The position numbers were made by a program, and so were the translations under genes. The notes under the pieces are model-generated. The model was not told the DNA's origin. It saw nothing but the letters and a program-made list of their open reading frames with translations, and searched no databases. DNA of 64,000 nucleotides from assembly GCA_965219485.1 (NCBI GenBank), contig OZ244774.1:310001-374000 (forward strand), written 5' to 3'. Positions within the stretch are counted from its first letter, which is position 1, and each line of letters begins with the position of its first letter. This document shows, piece by piece, positions 62,097 to 64,000 of the stretch. This DNA is from UBA8337 sp937907245. GTDB lineage: Bacteria; Pseudomonadota; Alphaproteobacteria; RS24.

Positions 62097-62128
62097 GTTC
62101 GATTTTAGGTCTAATATTAGGTCAGGCT
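62093..62128. repeat. 12-bp tandem array across the hydrolase stop
   Basis: TTAGGTTCGATT, TTAGGTCTAATA, TTAGGTCAGGCT, three units sharing the TTAGGT core; the first includes the hydrolase's TAG, and the third reaches the stop codon of the converging hisN gene. Confidence 0.8.
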
Positions 62129-62931
62129 TATTGCGCTAAAACATCCAGCATTTTTGCATGTAGGGCTTTGTCGCCGCAAGCCATGGCCGTGCCGCCTTCC
62201 TGCGCGGAGCCCCCTTGCCAATTGGTGACGATGCCGCCAGCTTCTTCGATGATTTTAATCAGCGGTTGGATGTCCACATCCTTCAAGCCTTGTTCCATCA
62301 CGATGTCGACTTGGCCGAGGGCCAATAGGGCATAATTATAACAATCACCCCCATAGCGGGTCAATTTGGCTTGGCGCGAAACCCGCGTCCAAGCTGCCTC
62401 GCCGGGCGTGTTGGCGAATAAGTCTGGGGAGGTAGTGGCTAAAACGGCCGTATCTAGGGTCGCGCAAGGACGTGTGGATATGGCGCTTTGCGTTTCTATG
62501 TGGCGCAAATTGGCGCCCTGGCCTTGGGCTGCGAAAAAGCGCTCTTGGGTGAAGGGTTGATCCATTAGGCCGAGGATGGGCTGGCCTTCAAAATTAAGCC
62601 CAATGAGCGTGCCCCAAGTGGGAATGCCAGACATGAATGCGCGCGTGCCATCAATCGGGTCGATGACCCATTCGAAGGTATCGCCGGATTTTTTGCCAAA
62701 CTCTTCGCCCGTGATGGCATGGCTAGGGTAGTGGTTTTCAATCAGGGCACGAATGGCTGTTTCGGCATCGCGATCGGCAGCCGTTACGGGGTCAAACCCA
62801 TCGCTCAATTTATTTTCAACGGTTTCTAAATTACGAAACAAAGGCAGGGTCGCGCGCGCGGCCGCATCTGCCAATTGATGGGCAAAGGCCATCATGTCGG
62901 TAAGTTGTTCTGTGTCGATTATATCTGTCAT
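62128..62931 (-). CDS. hisN: Histidinol-phosphatase, inositol monophosphatase family
   Basis: 267-residue Mg2+-dependent phosphatase. Motifs are GEEFGKKSG, WVIDPIDGTRAFMSGIPTWGTLIGL (metal-binding DPIDGT) and RYGGDCYNYALLALGQVDIVME. It probably removes phosphate from L-histidinol phosphate, as the HisN enzymes of alphaproteobacteria and actinobacteria do. An inositol or nucleotide phosphatase is the alternative. It follows the amidohydrolase-like gene by 26 bp. Confidence 0.88.
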   Translation of the reverse strand: MTDIIDTEQLTDMMAFAHQLADAAARATLPLFRNLETVENKLSDGFDPVTAADRDAETAIRALIENHYPSHAITGEEFGKKSGDTFEWVIDPIDGTRAFMSGIPTWGTLIGLNFEGQPILGLMDQPFTQERFFAAQGQGANLRHIETQSAISTRPCATLDTAVLATTSPDLFANTPGEAAWTRVSRQAKLTRYGGDCYNYALLALGQVDIVMEQGLKDVDIQPLIKIIEEAGGIVTNWQGGSAQEGGTAMACGDKALHAKMLDVLAQ

Positions 62932-62956
62932 ATCTAATGTGGGTCTATAATGAGGG

Positions 62957-63856
62957 TTATTCGGCGGCGGATTTTTGAGGGCTAGAAATGGCTGCGCAAA
63001 GGTTTGGCAGGGCGGCGGTGAGCGCCTGCATCATGGCCGTTAAGTCGCTGCGTAAGCGCTCAAATCCTTGGTGCTTTTTGTGATTGGTTTCATCCATATA
63101 AATGGCGCGGTTGATCTCGATTTGTAGCGCATGAAGCCCACGAGCCGGCGCCCCATATTGCTCGGTAATAAAGCCGCCTGCATAGGGTTTATTATAGGCG
63201 ACTTGCCAACCTTGGGCGGTTAAAAATGCGCCCACCCAATCGCTTAATCGTTCATCGCAAGCGCGGCCATGACGATTGCCCAAAACGAAATCGATTTCGC
63301 CCTCGGCTTGGCCCGCTTTTTTAATTGCTTGCGATGGCATGGAGTGGGCATCGAGCAAAACGGCCAGCCCATGCGCCCGATGGGTCTCGCGCAAATGGTT
63401 ACCCACGGCGTCGTGAAACGGCTGATAAACCGTTTCGATGCGGTGGAGGGCTTCGGCGTAGGATAATTTATGGTCGTAAATCGGCGTGTTCTCTGCCACC
63501 AAACGCGGCACGGTGCCAAGGCCTGCGTTGGCTCGCAAGGATGGTTTGGGGATGTGGTCTGGCAGTTTTTCGGCAAACAACATGGGTTCTAATTCATCGG
63601 GGGCGCGGTTTAAATCGACATAAGCCCGCGGAAACCGCGCCGCCAACAGAGGAATGCCTGCTTTGGGCGCCTCGGCAAATAGCTCGGCCACGAACATGTC
63701 TTCCGATTGGCGAATGTCGTGTGCGTTGAGGCGCGATGCGGCCAGAAACTCAGGCGGGTAGTCGCATCCACTATGGGGCGACGTGATGAGAATTGGCGGG
63801 TGCGCCAAATCGCTTGGCGCAGAGAAAATATAGGGCAGCGTTACAGGCTTCGTCAT
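62957..63856 (-). CDS. N-formylglutamate amidohydrolase family protein
   Basis: 299-residue protein of the FGase family, zinc-dependent amide hydrolases that cut N-formyl-L-glutamate at the end of one histidine degradation route. It contains ITSPHSGCDYPPEF, RFPRAYVDLNRAPDELEPMLF, VLLDAHSMPSQ and LGNRHGRACDERL, with metal-binding His and Asp residues. No other hut gene is near, so its substrate may be different. I start it at ATG 63856; a TTG at 63886 extends the frame. Confidence 0.88.
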   Translation of the reverse strand: MTKPVTLPYIFSAPSDLAHPPILITSPHSGCDYPPEFLAASRLNAHDIRQSEDMFVAELFAEAPKAGIPLLAARFPRAYVDLNRAPDELEPMLFAEKLPDHIPKPSLRANAGLGTVPRLVAENTPIYDHKLSYAEALHRIETVYQPFHDAVGNHLRETHRAHGLAVLLDAHSMPSQAIKKAGQAEGEIDFVLGNRHGRACDERLSDWVGAFLTAQGWQVAYNKPYAGGFITEQYGAPARGLHALQIEINRAIYMDETNHKKHQGFERLRSDLTAMMQALTAALPNLCAAISSPQKSAAE

Positions 63857-63946
63857 GGCGCAAACTCTATCATAGAGGGACTGCAAAGTCGCTTGATTTT
63901 CCTCCTAGTTGCTGTAAACAAGGCTCACCCTGTTTCGTGGTTATAG

Positions 63947-64000
63947 GGGCGATTAGCTCAGCGGGAGAGCACTACATTGACATTGTAGGGGTCACTGGTT
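63947..64000 (+). tRNA. tRNA-Val (GAC), 3' end cut by the window
   Basis: Acceptor GGGCGAT, D arm TAGCTCAGCGGGAGAGC, anticodon arm CTACATTGACATTGTAG with GAC in the loop, then the variable loop and the start of the T arm. About 22 bases are missing. The sequence is typical of alphaproteobacterial tRNA-Val(GAC). Confidence 0.97.

Noticed and set aside
1..64000. Prophage, transposon, integrase or genomic-island signs
   Set aside because: No transposase, integrase or phage gene, no long terminal inverted repeats, and base use looks even across the window.

Overview
The window is a piece of a Gram-negative bacterial chromosome, most likely a free-living aerobic alphaproteobacterium; I cannot name the genus. 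The evidence is gene content: outer-membrane porins and TonB receptors, an isovaleryl-CoA dehydrogenase, a methylmalonate-semialdehyde dehydrogenase, an NADPH-type glutamate synthase pair, a HisN-type histidinol phosphatase, an FeS photolyase, and a small heat-shock gene behind a ROSE-type RNA thermometer and a sigma-32-like promoter. Base composition is even, and I see no phage, IS element, integrase, plasmid function or CRISPR array. It reads as ordinary core chromosome with a few accessory blocks.

Layout. 1-6.7 kb: acyl-CoA and propionate catabolism (mmsA tail, a Baeyer-Villiger-type flavin monooxygenase, serine hydrolase, crotonase, prpE). 6.8-10.6 kb: a DUF3604 / PpiC / HupE-UreJ operon. 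10.6-15 kb: crotonase, FGGY kinase with an unusual leader (30-codon smORF plus terminator), then an MBL-HIT-SDR operon. 15-17 kb: photolyase cassette (DUF2256, FeS photolyase, small Cys/His protein). 17-24 kb: DsbA-like double-domain protein, a three-hairpin intergenic RNA candidate, acyltransferase, aldehyde dehydrogenase, isovaleryl-CoA dehydrogenase, Fe3+-type permease. 24.5 kb: tRNA-His, then two related porins. 27-34 kb: an envelope export block (MFS, outer-membrane protein, LolA-like protein, MMPL/RND pump) opposite a TetR repressor with a palindrome between them. 34-35.5 kb: ECF sigma, anti-sigma-like protein, CpxP-like sensor. 35.7-37.3 kb: GntR regulator and haloalkane dehalogenase. 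37.3-39.3 kb: two unrecognised proteins (repeat/coiled-coil; GAF-TM). 39.3-44.2 kb: vitamin B12 uptake (btuF, btuC, cobalamin riboswitch, btuB, btuD). 44-50 kb: Mla-like ATPase, msrA, a second TonB receptor, kdsD, galU. 50-54 kb: lytic transglycosylase, then a MoxR/VWA pair. 53.7-59.8 kb: gltD-gltB. 60-64 kb: Hsp20, a lysophospholipase-like hydrolase, hisN, an N-formylglutamate amidohydrolase-like gene, and a tRNA-Val cut by the window end.

The most unusual whole-window signal is a set of short tandem arrays (10-18 bp units, each with a different sequence). At least four begin at, or span, the stop codon of a gene, so the stop lies inside a repeat unit and is copied downstream. The best candidate for an undescribed small regulatory unit is the 30-codon ORF at 13000-13092: it has a complete complement to the 16S rRNA 3' end as its Shine-Dalgarno, followed by a terminator directly ahead of a kinase gene that lacks a ribosome-binding site.
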